A stretch of 64,000 nucleotides of DNA from Plantago ovata (GCA_028274465.1 CM051458.1:60253253-60317252), one strand, 5' to 3'; shown: positions 31,708 to 43,568, counted from the stretch's first letter. Notes: generated from the sequence alone by a model not told the origin. Translations and numbers: made by a program.

Positions 31708-33155
31708 TCTTTTCACATGTCCACTCTCAGCCAACCGAGGCCAAACTGTTCGGTAACATCTAGTATCACTTCTTATTACTCATTTTCTTTTGCTAGGGAC
31801 TAGCTTAAGTTTCATAAGGCGGAAGGGATGTGAACTGTGATGTTAAGTATTGTTTGGCTTTGTGTTGATTGGTATCTTGTTTTTTGTTTGCATTTGCATT
31901 TGCACGTTTACTGCTTTCTTAGTTTTTAGTTGCATACACTACATTCATCCTAGGATAGTCTTGCATGTTTTGTATGGAGTTTATTGCCAAATTTTTTGAA
32001 CTTTTTTTTAATGGGTAGATTAACTAATTATGACATTCATCGTATGCTTCATCTCTATGAATTTGTTTGAGGTTTTTCTCGCTTGGCTTGTCACATTTAT
32101 GTATTACACTTAGTTAAGCTTGTTAGTCTCGACATCACTTAGTGGTGTTTTCTCTACTGCAGTTCACGAAGGCCTTTATAATAGGATGATGCATGTTAGG
32201 GTCTTATGGTTGTTTTCCCGAGTAATTATGTACCTAAGAGGCAACAAGTCTTCACCTTGCTTTCAGATTGCTAAATGCCTAGGAAGGAGGTAGTGTGAGA
32301 TTGTGTGATCCTTTGTTTGCAACCTATTCTTTCGAATAGGTTTGGGGAGGGGCTTACGCCATCATTAGACTTGTTTTTCGATTTTCAATTTTGTGTTGTG
32401 AGTTTATTTTTCCTTTTTCGTAAACTTTGTACTCCAACCTATTCTTTCGAATAGGTTTGGGGAAGTCGTTTGTGAGTCATCTTTACTTTCTTTTTTGTTG
32501 TGCTAGTGCTGGCTAAAAAAATCGAAAAAAAAAAGAGAAAGGAAAAATCTTTCCAGAAAAAAAACTGGAAAAGAAAAAAGAAAAAAAAAAAGAAGAAAAG
32601 ACCCCAAAAAAGCAAAGAAGGGTCCAAAAAGCCAAAAAGCAGTTTAGCAAAGTGTTGTGTCTCATTTTCCAATTCACGTAATGTTCGTAATCGTGTTGTA
32701 ATTTTTTGTCTTTTGTTTTTGAGTGTCATCTGTTCTAGACCACCCTCGTCCTGCCATTCAGGAAATGGTGAATAGCTTAAGACTTTGCTTGAGAGATGGG
32801 TAGAATAGGGGAGTGTTATCTTTTATAGGGAACCCTCCTTCGTTTGGTGAGAGCCAGTATTGGTTCGACCTCTTTGAGGAAAAGTCTTAACTTGGTGAAC
32901 AGTAGTAAGACCTCAGTTTCATAGGCACGGGACAACCATTCGTATTTTAACTTGTTTCATTACGTCGTCACTGACTAGGTCCAGGTGGCATTCTTCAATC
33001 TATATTCATGTTATGATTTGTATGGTTCTTGTTCATATGTTTTTAATAGATTCAATAGATTAGTTCATTTCATTTGGCATGAGACTCCATTTTCTGTGTT
33101 GCATTGTTTTTTGCATTAGAGTCAGGCTTAGTTGCTTGAGGACAAGCAAAGGTTC
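31708..33155 (+). other. A' conserved 3' non-coding region
   Basis: It matches the N1 and B 3' regions. Hairpins are at 32321-32342 and 32436-32457, and the purine tract at about 32515-32640. It lacks a short block before the polypurine tract (near 32995) that N1 and B have. Confidence 0.75.
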
Positions 33156-33166
33156 GGTTTGGGGAG
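33156..33166 (+). other. Polypurine tract of A'
   Basis: GGTTTGGGGAG, two bases before the LTR. Confidence 0.8.
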
Positions 33167-33510
33167 TTTGATGAACGTGTATTTTACACTTTCATTTGAG
33201 TATTTTTTCACCAATTTAGCTATCCTCTATGTTAATTTAGCTATATTTTAGTGCATTTTATTAGAATAGTGTCACGTTTCCCTTTAGTTTGTACTTTACA
33301 GGTTTTGGGTGAAAAACGAGGTTTTCCGGGCAATTATATTGAAGTAGACAAGGAATTGGTGTTCCGAAGGCCTACTTGGAGTATCCAGATGATTCCGGAT
33401 AGGATTTGAAGTCTAGAGGTCGAGTCTAAAGGCTAAAAGGTCACTAGAAGGCAAAAACCGAGTCCGAAAAGGAGAAGAAATCCAAAAACGCGTATATGGG
33501 CGTAAAAACC

Positions 33511-33592
33511 TCCCGGCGAGTCGCCCGGGACGTGGGGCGAATCACCCCACACCAGGCGAATCGCCCGGTGTGTGGGGCCCTTCGCCCCACAC
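33511..33592. repeat. Four-unit GC dyad array in A' 3' LTR
   Basis: Units read CCCGGCGAGTCGCCCGGG, GTGGGGCGAATCACCCCAC, CAGGCGAATCGCCCGG and GTGGGGCCCTTCGCCCCAC. The arms differ between units but mostly stay complementary within a unit. Confidence 0.85.
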
Positions 33593-33604
33593 CTGCCGAA
33601 ACAC

Positions 33605-33613
33605 TATATATAG
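33605..33613 (+). promoter_or_regulatory. TATA box of A' 3' LTR
   Basis: TATATATAG, 12 bases after the dyad array. Confidence 0.65.
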
Positions 33614-34358
33614 TTGCTCACTTTTCTCCGTTTTTCATACTTTTCCAGCCCTTTTCTCTCACCTTTCTCATTAGTTTTAGGTAGGAATTCTCCAGAGCCT
33701 GTTCTGGGAATTCTTAGCTTAGGAGATACTTTTTCTTAGCGTCTTGGAGCTTGTAAGATCGCGATTCTTCGGAGATTGACAACCTTCGGTAACATTGTAT
33801 CTTACAGTTTTTCTATTTATATTTATATATCTTTCAACATGTTTTCATTCATTCGTGCTATGATTTATGTTGATTGCATGACATCTATGAGTAGCTAAAC
33901 TTCTCGTTGGTGATAGTATGTGATTTCTTAGCGAAGGGTTAATAATTATGCTAATGGCTATATCGCGCATTATAATTTGAGTTATTGCTTTATTTCTTTG
34001 ATATATCTAAAACCTCTATCTTCGTAGTGTTGAATAATTATGGAAAACAATTGGACAATTCATTTATCAAAGATCTCTATGCAAAACCGGGGACTTCATG
34101 CATGATTATTAACCTGCTATGCTTTGAATGACCATACTATCACCAATCTCCATTATCTGTTAATAAAAACCTTTTCTAAGTCGTTTGTTGATTTTATATT
34201 CTTGAGTTAGATTAGATAAAGCTAGTTATAGTCCTTAGAGATCGACACTCGAGGTTATTCTACTGCTACACTACGGTTTTCGTTGTAGTTGTGAATTGCC
34301 TTTGGCTTAATACAAATTTATTTGATTAATTAGAATCTGACAAATTCTCCGTTCATCA

Positions 34359-34363
34359 GCTAC
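34359..34363. repeat. Target site duplication of A' (GTAGC on the copia strand)
   Basis: It reads GCTAC on the plus strand after the A' 3' LTR. The partner at 47118-47122 is GTGGC, one mismatch. The two flanks belong to one copia gene. Confidence 0.8.
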
Positions 34364-35305
34364 AGGCTGTATCTAATACCCAACCATTGGAGTAAAAGTA
34401 TTCATGTTCATTTCAATAACAAACATACCTGAGCTAGAAGCCGGTGGCTTCTAAGCTTGATCTGCCCTCAGCTTAGGGCAATCTTTCTTCCAATGTCCTT
34501 TCTGCTTACAGAAAAGACATTCATCTGTGCGTACCGTTCCGCTTCTCTTGAACTTCCTTTTCTGGTTCAGACGCTTAGGCTTATCACTCGAAGTGTTAGC
34601 CTTGGCTCCCGACTTTCCCTTACCCTTAGCACCTTTGTTTCTCAGGTTTGGTTTAGACGGTTGCCCAACAAACATGATCGACTTTTCCTTCTTAGGAAGA
34701 GTCTAATCATATGTCTTCAGCAGATTATGGAGTTCGGGCAGTGTTACGTCCTTCGCATTCATCATGTAGTTAATGATGAACTGCGAATACGAACTCGACA
34801 ATGATTGAAGGACGAAGATCACCATGATCTTGTTCTCTAGCTTAACACCGGCATCGGCAAGCTTTTCAAAGAGACCAATCATTTTGAGAACATGCTCAAA
34901 CATGTTCCCTCCTTCATTGAGCTTGCATCTGTGTATCTCTTTGATCAAATCAAATTCAACACTTCTAGTTGTCGTCTTAAAGAGCGACTCAAGATGCTTC
35001 AGCATCTCATACGGCAACATGCTTTCATGTTGCCTCTGCAACTCATTGCTCATTGCCGCCAGCATAATACACTGCGCGGGTCTAGCATCCTCAAGATGCT
35101 TATCAGACTTTGCCTTGTTGGCTTGATTCCAAGCAGCAACCTGATCGGCAGTCTGATTTTCGGGGCACACGGGAATGACCTCATCCAAGACGTACTCAAT
35201 CTTTTCGTACCTCAGCACCAAACGTATATTCCTGATCCAATCTAGGAAGTTTGGTCCGGTCAAAATTTGCTTCTCTAAGACAACACGGAGCCAGATACTC
35301 GCCAT
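34359..35305 (-). pseudogene. gag: Copia gag and start of protease, cut by A'
   Basis: The ATG at 35305 (MASIWLRV) opens a Ty1/copia gag of the UBN2-like type (FLDWIRNIRLVLRYEKIEYVLDE). A TAG near 34703 interrupts where CAG is expected. The frame then runs on to the zinc knuckle CLFCKQKGHWKKDC (near 34490-34530) and stops again. A one-base shift later leads to the protease segment WVLDTAC at the very edge, ending in the A' target duplication GTAGC (34359-34363). The next codons of the same protease are found at 47120 on the plus strand. Confidence 0.85.
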
Positions 35306-35866
35306 TTCTAATTTCCTAAGGAGAAATAATATAGAACGAAAATAATAAATCAACTATTGAAATATTATATCTAAATACACAGTCAACATAACTAAACAAC
35401 AAGGTCCTTTAGCTGTTTAGCTCCCACTATTTTCACATATGCTTGCCCCCAAAACAAACATACGGGTAAGGTCCAACAAGTTACCGTAGTGGCCAAGATC
35501 CAAATCCATACTATGCTATACTCCAACGGGGGCTGGTCGCATAGCATAATATGACCGTAGGACTATCCAATTGCGTCACGCAACTCTTGGGTGTTAAATC
35601 TAATTTAACCCGATGCTCTACATATTGTACCTATCGAGGTCTCTAGATACAATATGCAGTAAGTTATAACCATAGGCTTACTCTAATCTGACGATCACTG
35701 CGAGTCTCTAAGACGAGGTCGCCAATACAAGGAAACGGAATGAAAGTTCAGAATTAAAGCACCCTATGGAAAGCATCTCATAAATACATACATATATATA
35801 TTTCTGCACTTATATTGGTTGGGGCTTGTAGCTGGAGGGTTGTTATCAGTCATCTACAAACAAATA

Positions 35867-36019
35867 AGGGCGCCGCCTACCCATCATGGATGAGCGGTGT
35901 ACACGTAATGGATGCCGCCTATCCATTCTAGTTCTAAACGCGGTCAAGCACATAATGGGTGCCGCCTACCCATACATAAAATATGCGGTCCGACATATAA
36001 GAGGGCGCCGCCTACCCTC
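35867..36019. repeat. Four hairpin repeats with invariant GCCGCCT loop
   Basis: Units at 35867, 35908, 35955 and 36001 share GCCGCCT flanked by arms that change together: ATGGAT/ATCCAT, ATGGGT/ACCCAT, GAGGG/CCCTC. Each is followed by GCGGT. Spacing is 41-47 bases. Confidence 0.8.
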
Positions 36020-36489
36020 GCATGGATAGCGGTCGAACGGAAAGTAAAATACATGGTATTTAAACATGCATTGTCAAACAATAGCATATCGACCAAACAA
36101 ACAAGTAGTAGCCTATGTGGATGCCAAATGACTTCATAATTTCATTATGAAAATTATAATCCCATACTTATAATCTCTATGAAATAATTGAAATTTGGAC
36201 TAGATTGAAAAATCGAAAATTCTATTGACCAGGTAGCAATTTTCGAAAACCCAAAGGACTTAATTGTAATTTTTGAAACCTTGGAGGTGTTAAATTTAAA
36301 ATTCAAAAGCAGGACTAATTTGCAATAAACAATAAATTGATAAATTACAAATAACGCCTTTAACTTTATACTAATTAAATTTAACCCCTCTAGTTAAAAA
36401 CAATTACAATTAAATCATATTTATATTCCAAATATAAAATTCAATCCTCAAAATTTTCAAAAATTCAATTTTGGGTCCAACCCGAAAAA

Positions 36490-36492
<3 letters not shown>

Positions 36493-36540
<48 letters not shown>

Positions 36541-36745
36541 TATATAAGATATATATATATATATTTATGTATAGATAATATATATATAGATATATATATG
36601 TATGATATATATATAGATAGAATATAGATATATATGTAGATAGATATATATAATATATAATATGATGTATATATAATATATATATATATCTAGATAATAT
36701 ATATCTATCTCTATATACTATCTACTAGCTATACACCATATAGAT
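36493..36745. repeat. TA-rich microsatellite
   Basis: An A-run followed by a long (TA)n with interruptions of GATA and TAGATA type. Length in such arrays is unstable and often misassembled. Confidence 0.9.
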
Positions 36746-36785
36746 ATTAAAATACGGGACGGACCAAGTCTCGCGCCCACCGGCC

Positions 36786-37935
36786 TGATGAATGTGTATT
36801 TTACACTTTCATTTGAGTCTTTTTTCACCTATGTTAGCTATCACTCTATGTTAATTTAGCTATATTTTAGTGCATTTTATTAGAATAGTGTCACGTTTCC
36901 CTTGTAGTTTATTTTTACAGGTTTTGGTTGAAAACGAGGTTTTCCGGGGCAATTATATTGAAGTAGACAGGAATTGGTGTTCCACCAGAAGTCTAATTGG
37001 AGTATCTGAAGATTCCGGATAGGATTTGAAGCCTAGGGGTCGAGTCTGAAGGCTAAAAGGTCACTGGAAGGAAGAAACCGAGTCCGAAAAGGGGAAGAAA
37101 TCCAAAAACGCGTCAAAAATGCGTAAAGGGTCGAAAAACACTCCCGGGCGAGTCGCCCGGGACGTGGGGCGAATCGCCCCACACCAGGCGAATCGCCCGG
37201 TGTGTGGGGCCCTTCGCCCCACACAATTCGAATGCCTATATATATGAGCTCAGTTTTCTCCGTTTTTCATACTTTTCCAGACCTTTTCTCTCACCTTTCT
37301 CAATAGTTTTAGGTAGGAATTCTCCAGAGCCTGTTCTGGGGGTTCTTAGCGTAGGAGATACTTTTTCTTAGCATTTTGGAGCTTGTAAGATTACGATTCT
37401 TCGTAGATTGACAACCTTCGGTAACATTGTATCTTACAGTTTTTCTATTTATATTTATATATCTTTCATCATGTTTTCATTCATTTGTTGGTGATAGTAT
37501 GTGATTTCTTAGCGAAGGGTTTATAATTATGCTAATGGCTATATCACGCATTATACTCTGAGTTATTGCTTTATTTCTTTGATCTATCTAAATCTCTATC
37601 TTCGTAGTGTTGAATAATTACGGAACACACCTGGACAATTCATTGATCAAAGATCTCCATGCAAGACCGAGGAATTTACGCATGATTATTAACCTGCTAT
37701 GCTTTGAATGACCATACTATCACCAATCTCCATTATCTGTTAAGAAAAACTTTGCTAAGTCGTCTACTGTTTATATTCTTAAGTTAGATTAGATAAAGCT
37801 AGTTATAGTCCTTAGAGATCGACACTCGAGGTTATTCTACTGCTACACTACGGTTTTTCGTTGTAGTTGTGAATTGCCTTTGGCTAAATACAAATTTATT
37901 TGATTAGTTGGAACCCCACAATCCAACGTTCATCA
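36786..37935 (+). repeat. E 5' LTR
   Basis: 1150 bases, TGATGAATG to CGTTCATCA, with four GC dyads (about 37141-37224) and a TATATATATG box at 37237. A block of about 50 bases present in the A' LTR (the ATGAGTAGCTAAA region) is missing near 37480. Confidence 0.9.
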
Positions 37936-37938
37936 AAT

Positions 37939-37956
37939 TGGCGACGTTGCCGGGGA
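37939..37956 (+). other. Primer binding site (tRNA-Asp), E
   Basis: TGGCGACGTTGCCGGGGA, one mismatch from the tRNA-Asp complement. Confidence 0.88.
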
Positions 37957-38081
37957 CTATACTCCTTTTTTCTGTTTAGCTTTTTTATATTTTCAGCATT
38001 CAATTCCTAGTTCTAGTAGTTTTTAGTTTTCCTATTTAATCTCTCTCTGATACTCCTTTCCTAGTTTGTTACAGATAGTGT

Positions 38082-39530
38082 ATGCCACATACACGATCTA
38101 GAGGAACACCGCTTGCTGACTCAATTGCTGAGATCGACAGAGTCTACACCAAAGAAGGCGACTACTTCAAAGGCGTGAACTATAGGAAATAGAGGATACC
38201 AATTTCTCTGAATCTCTACACAGTCTTTTCAAGGAAATCGACGGAATGGCAGAAGCTAGACCACTGAAAGCATGGGTTCAACCCTCCAAGGATCGTATGA
38301 GGGGACCGGCGATTGTTCTTTCATCTGCAACTCGAGATCTGGAAATCAAGAACCACGCGTTCCAACAACTTCCGAGGTTCTATGGCTTAGCAAGGGAAGA
38401 TGTAATGGGGTACTTGCACGATATCGATGATTTCGTCAACCAACACCCACGACCCGGAGCTGAAATAACAACGGATGAGTTGAGGATGAAGGTTTTTGCT
38501 ATGGACTTGGCGACAAAGCCAAGTCGTGGTTGAGTTCTCTACCGGCAGGATCGCTGGACACTTGGGAGAAGGTTTTTTCAGCTTTCATGGAAAAATACTT
38601 CTCTCACACCTTGACTACCGCGCTCAAGGCGCAAATCACTGGATTCAAACAGGACTATGATGAGACCATCTACACCGCGTTTGAGAGGTTCCAAGACCTC
38701 ATGAACAAGTGCCCTCACCATGGTTTTGAGCTTTCTGACCTAGTCCAACACTTTACAATGGACTAACCTTCGAGAACCAACAAGTGGTGGACTTCCAATG
38801 CCGTGGCAATATTTGGGAGGAAACCGCGGAAGCCGTCTGGGCAGTTTTCGAAAGGCTTGCTAAGGGTTCGCAGTTCAAGGACCCAAGGGCAATGGTTAGG
38901 AGACGTGGACCTGAAGCTCCACCTACTCAAGAAGCCCCTATGTATAGGGGGAATGGGGATCAATTCGAGTACTTTACCAACGAATTGAAGCAAGTCCTCA
39001 AGAGCGCCACTGGAACATCTGCTTCGAACGAAGTTTGCCGAATATGCAAGAACTATGGGCATGGGCCTCATATGTGTAGATCGGAGCTTGCCTATGATAT
39101 GGCAACTGGTTCAAGGAGGCGAAAGATGAGGCTTTTGCTATACGGAATTTGGTAATCAAGAAGCTACTACGGACAAGATGGTAGGAATCCTCGAGGTGGA
39201 TTTTGGAGAAGAGGAGTCCGAAACAATCAAGGATATGCAGACCGGCTAGCAAACTATGGCCCGAACCAAGACCGTACTAGGCTTTAACTAATGGTAATGA
39301 TCACTGCGAAAACCCACGTCCGAAAGAGCACCGAAGTCGAGTCGGCTCAACTTGATGGAGAATTTGGTCAAAAGATGGTTGTACAACCCAAAGTTTTTCA
39401 TCAACGGTATGAGAAGATTCTGAGAAGAAGAGGGACGGCTTGATCGATGGAAGAGAGCACTAGGCTTGCCCATCAAAGATGCAAGAGTTGATCGACCGAG
39501 GAGCAAGTAGGGAGCAAGGCAACTGCCTAG
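38082..39530 (+). pseudogene. gag: E gag and start of protease region
   Basis: The gag matches B and A' from MPHTRSRGTPL through the CCHC knuckle (CRICKNYGHGPHMC, near 39040) to MQELIDRGAS. Frame changes occur near 38140, 38515, 38755 and after 39100. Indel density rises towards the gap at 39539, so some of these are probably errors. Confidence 0.82.
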
Positions 39531-39538
39531 CAACACTG

Positions 39539-39638
39539 NNNNNNNNNNNNNNNNNNNNNNNNNNNNNNNNNNNNNNNNNNNNNNNNNNNNNNNNNNNNNN
39601 NNNNNNNNNNNNNNNNNNNNNNNNNNNNNNNNNNNNNN
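39539..39638. other. Assembly gap, 100 N
   Basis: Exactly 100 N. The left side is E (plus); the right side is element B read on the minus strand. Confidence 0.99.
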
Positions 39639-40159
39639 GATCATGTATAGGCTTCGAATTAAGCTAAAGAACACTAATTGACAAAGACAACGAAGGAAGT
39701 TATGAAGATTTAGAAAGCAAACAATCGCACTTTTCGGGTTTTGGAGTATGGATGAAGAGAATGAAGAATCATATGGTTTTGGGTTAAATCCGCATTTTTA
39801 AGATCTGGCCTGTGGCGGCGGTCGCCCCACGCGGGGCGGTTCGCCCCCAAGTGGGGCGGTTCGCCCCGTGCTCCCCAATGCGGGAGACGGGTCCCGATGT
39901 CAGAAAATGCGGTTCCAAATCCCGGAAACTAATTTTTTTAAAAAACCACTCGAAAACATCTCACTCAAACAAAAGTATAACGACACACATGACAATATTC
40001 GCATATGAGAAGCAATAGTTCAAGAATGACATGCATGCAGAAAAGCAGTAAAGAAAGCTTAAAAATTCCGCGGTTGCCTCCGGATAGCGTCATTGTTTTA
40101 AGTCTTTGACCGACCCTGTCTGCGCCTTATCTCTCTTTTTGCGGGTACTAGCCTTCCCT
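39639..40159 (-). other. B ORF2 leader, inverted reading
   Basis: It contains three GC dyads (about 39812-39870) and matches 24606-25105. No gene is seen. Confidence 0.7.
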
Positions 40160-40880
40160 TCATCGATCTCCTTTCCATCCACGAACTGTGAATAAGAAAG
40201 AATATAGGCTGCAAGACCACAAGTAGTGGTAATAGATATTGGCGGCCCTGTGGATCAGGTATGGCTTGCAGTACGTGTTGCTTGCCTCCACCTCGATGTG
40301 AAGTTCTTTGGTAGATGTCCTACGGAGCGTAGCGTGGTTCAAGAATGTTGCCCTAAGAGTATGAAATCCCCCGTCCCAGGTTGCAGATGCCGGCATAACT
40401 ACCAAATTGGGTTTATTGATAGCTTCACCAATCTTGCCCAACACATTTTTCACAACGCCTTCGGGTCTCATAAATGATCCATCCGCCAGTCGCACAATAG
40501 CCCTTCCTCAGATAGTTTTCAAGGTACTTTTTTCAAACCACATTCAACCAATTTGTTTGAGTAGGATCCCGTGCTAGTGTGGCACGTGAACATCTTCACG
40601 CTCACCAATCCCTACCTTAACATCGAAACTTTTAGGGAGTGGTCGGGATCCTCTGCTCTCTTCACTTGTGTCGAAAACCAAGGTCCTCCTCTTCTTCCTC
40701 AGCCTGTAGAAGTTCTTCTTCAGGCAACACTCGCCACCTAACAACCTTCTCAGTTGCCTTGTTCTTTACCTTGCTCTTCGGTCGATCAACTCTTGCATCT
40801 TTTGATGGGCAAGCCTATGCTCTCTTCCAAACCTATCGAGCCTTGCCCTAGTTTCTCGGAATCTTCTTCATACCGTTTGA
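40160..40880 (-). pseudogene. B protease, inverted noisy reading
   Basis: It shows RLADGSFMRPEGVVKNVLGKIGE and other protease blocks in broken frames. The matching plus copy (23887-24605) is much more open, which points to consensus errors here. Confidence 0.75.
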
Positions 40881-40921
40881 GAAAACTTTGTGTGTGATAG
40901 ACCCATCTTCTGAAGTTCCCA

Positions 40922-42128
40922 TCAGTAGAGCCGTTCGACTCGGTGGCTTTTCGGAGCGGGGTTTTCGCAGTGATCATTACCATAGTTCAGCCTACTACGG
41001 TCTTGGTTAGGTCCATAAGTTTGGTTAGCCGGTGCATATCCTTGATTGTTACGGTATCCTCTTCTCAAGAATCCACCTCGAGGATTCCTACCGTCTTGGT
41101 CGTAGCTAACTTCTTGAGTGCCAAACTCCGTAGCAAAGGCTTCTTCTTCGCCTCCTCGAGCCCAGTTGCCATCTTCGTATGCCAACTCCGATCTACATAT
41201 GAGCCCCATGCCCATAGTTCTTGCTTATTCGGCATACTTCGTTTGAAACAGTTGTTCCGGTGGCGCTCTTGAGGACTTGCTTCAATTCGTTGGTAAAGCA
41301 CTCGAATTGATCCCCATTCCCCCTGTACATAGGGGCTTCTTGAGTTGTGGTGCTTCAGGTCCACGTCTCCTAACCATTGCTCTTGGATCCTTGAACTGCG
41401 AACCCTTAGCAAGCCTTCGAAAACTGCCCAGACGGCTTCTGCGGTTTCCTCCCAAATATTTCCTCGGCATTGGAAATCCACCACTTGTTGGTTCTCGAAG
41501 GTTAGTCCATTGTAGAAGTGTTGGACTAGGTCGGAGAGTTCAAAACCATGGTGAGGGCACTTGTTCGTGAGATCCTGGAACCTCTCGAACGCGGTGTAGA
41601 TGGTCTCATCATAGTCTTGCTTGAAACCAGTGATTTGCGCCTTAAGCGCGGTAGTCAGAGTGTGTGGGAAGTATTTCTCCATGAAAGCTGAAAAAACCTT
41701 TTCCCAAGTGTCCAGCGAGCCGGCTGGTAGAGAACTCAGCCATGACTTGGCTCTGTCACCAAGTCCCATAGCAAAAACCTTCATCCTCAACTCATCCGTT
41801 GTTATGTCAGCTCCGGGTCGTGGGAGTTGGTTGACGAATCATCGATATCGTTCAAGTACCCCATCACATCTTCCCTTGATAAGTCATAGAACCTCGGAAG
41901 TTGTTGGAATGCGTGGTTCTTGATTTCCAGATCTCGGGTTGCGGGCGAAAGAACAATCGCCGGTCCCCTCATACGATCCTTGGTGGGTTGTACCCATGCC
42001 TTCAGTGGTCTAGCTTCTGCCATTCCGTCGATTTCCTTGAAAAGGAGTCGCCTTCTTTGGTGGTAGACTCTATCGATCTCAGCAATTGAATCAGCAAGCG
42101 GTATTCCTGCAGAACGTGTATGCGGCAT
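40922..42128 (-). pseudogene. gag: B gag, inverted reading
   Basis: The start Met is at 42128. It has the same 24-residue deletion after RRRLL as the plus copy (22592 onward). The long frame 41790-41065 is clean where the plus copy is broken, and the reverse is true elsewhere. Confidence 0.82.
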
Positions 42129-42269
42129 ACACAATCTGTGACAGTCTACGTAAAGTGATTAGAAACAAATAGGAAAACAGGGAGAGATTAAAAAGGAAAA
42201 CTAAAACTAAAAGAAATAGGAATCTAAAGCTGTAAATAAAAACAAATTAAATAGAAAAAAGGAGTATAG

Positions 42270-42287
42270 TCCCCGGCAACGACGCCA
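42270..42287 (-). other. Primer binding site (tRNA-Asp), B inverted reading
   Basis: The minus strand reads TGGCGTCGTTGCCGGGGA, one mismatch, three bases inside the LTR end. Confidence 0.85.
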
Positions 42288-42290
42288 ATT

Positions 42291-43568
42291 TGATGAACCG
42301 GATTTTGTCGGATTCCGATTCAAACAAATAAAATTTGTATTTAGCCAAAGGCAATCCACAACTGCAACGAAAACCGTAGTGTAGTAGTAGAATGACTCGA
42401 GTGTCGTTCTCTCAGGACTATAACTAGCTTTATCTATTTAACAGGAAAATATAAAACAACAAATAAAAAGCAATAGGGGGTTTTCAAGCAGATAATGGAG
42501 GTTGATGGTAGTATGGTCCTTCTTAACATAATGGGTCAATAATCATGCATAAATTCCTCGGTCTTGCATAGAGATCTTTGAATGAATCTTGGGTCCTGTT
42601 GTAAGTATTGTGCACTACGAAGATAATATGGGTCTGACCTGTCAACAACTAACGTCCTATTGTGTTCCGTAATCATTCAACACTACGAAGATAATTAAGT
42701 CTGATTGGCCGACAAGTGTCCTAGTGTGCATAATGATCAATACAACATACGAGAATTTTGGTGTTCAACTCATCAACGAAATAAAGCAATGACACGGAGT
42801 ATAATGCGCGATATAGCCATTAGCATGATTATCTTCCCTCGCTAAGTTCACATACTACCACCAACGATAAATTTAGCTACTCATAATGTGCATGCAATCA
42901 ATAGCAATCATAGAAGAAAACATATTGAAAGAATATATAAAATAAGTAGATAAAAGTTGTAAGATACAAAGTTACCGAAGGTTGTCAATCTCCGGATGAT
43001 TGCGATCCTACGCGCTCCAATCTGCTATGAAAAAGTATCCCCTAAGCTATGGAACTCCCAGGACAGGCCCCGGGAAGTTCCTACCTAAAACTATAGAGAG
43101 AGGTGAGAAAGTAGGCTTGGAAAGATATGAATTTCGGAGAGAAAACTCGCAACTATATATAGGCCCGAAAATCCTCTGGGGCGGTTCGCCCGAGGCACGG
43201 GGCGGTTCGCCCCCCAGTTTTTCGCGGAATTTCCGCATTTTTCGACGCGGATTTGGATTTCTTCACCTTTTCGGACTCGGTTTCAGACTTCTAATGGCCT
43301 TCTAACCTCCAGATTCGGCCCGTAGACTCCAAATCCTATCCGGAAACCTTCAGATACTCCAAATATGCTTCTGGAACACCAATTCCTTGTAGACTTTAAT
43401 ATAATTGCCCGTAAATCTCCGAATTTCAACCAAAACCTGTAAATAAAATCTAAAAGGAAACGTGACACTATTCTAATAAAATGTACTAAAATATAGCTAA
43501 ATTAACATAGAGGATAGCTAAATTAGGTGAAAAAAACTCGAATGAAAGTGTAAAATATACATTCATCA
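42291..43568 (-). repeat. B 5' LTR, inverted reading
   Basis: 1278 bases, almost the length of the B 3' LTR (1280) and with an intact TATA box (43153-43161). The plus reading of the same LTR (21200-22435) is 42 bases shorter. Confidence 0.9.

Larger units (their letters stand above)
29325..34358 (+). mobile_element. A' 3' part (host of B)
   Basis: The GGAGGCAACCCGG junction continues A' after the B insertion: leader, ORF2, 3' region, polypurine tract and 3' LTR. The 5' part of the same element is read on the minus strand at 43569-47117. The A' LTR differs from that of B (GAGT/GAAT dyads, CTCCGTTCATCA end), so B is a separate and later insertion. Confidence 0.85.
33169..34358 (+). repeat. A' 3' LTR
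   Basis: 1190 bases, TGATGAACG to CCGTTCATCA. It carries four GC dyads (33511-33592) and a TATA box at 33605. The 5' LTR of the same element is 45921-47117 on the minus strand. Confidence 0.92.
35306..36785 (-). other. Copia upstream region; no gene seen
   Basis: This is AT-rich non-coding sequence upstream of the copia gag. I could not find an initiator-Met primer site or an LTR matching 51465 onward, so the copia 5' LTR is absent or replaced here. It holds the covarying hairpin repeats (35867-36019) and a long TA microsatellite. Confidence 0.45.
36786..39538 (+). mobile_element. E: LTR element of the A'/B family, 5' part
   Basis: 5' LTR, primer site with one mismatch and gag, then the contig ends. 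It is inserted after CGGCC next to the TA microsatellite. It is read here on the plus strand, but if contig 2 is flipped it lies on the minus strand of the locus. Confidence 0.82.
39639..43568 (-). mobile_element. Second reading of the 5' half of B (inverted)
   Basis: Reverse-complemented, this follows 21200-25105 from LTR through gag and protease to the ORF2 leader, ending exactly at the contig edge. The flank beyond the LTR is the same host sequence with the same duplication (CCTCC). Differences are mostly single-base indels that cluster towards each contig's own end. I take it as the same DNA, not a second insertion. Confidence 0.85.
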
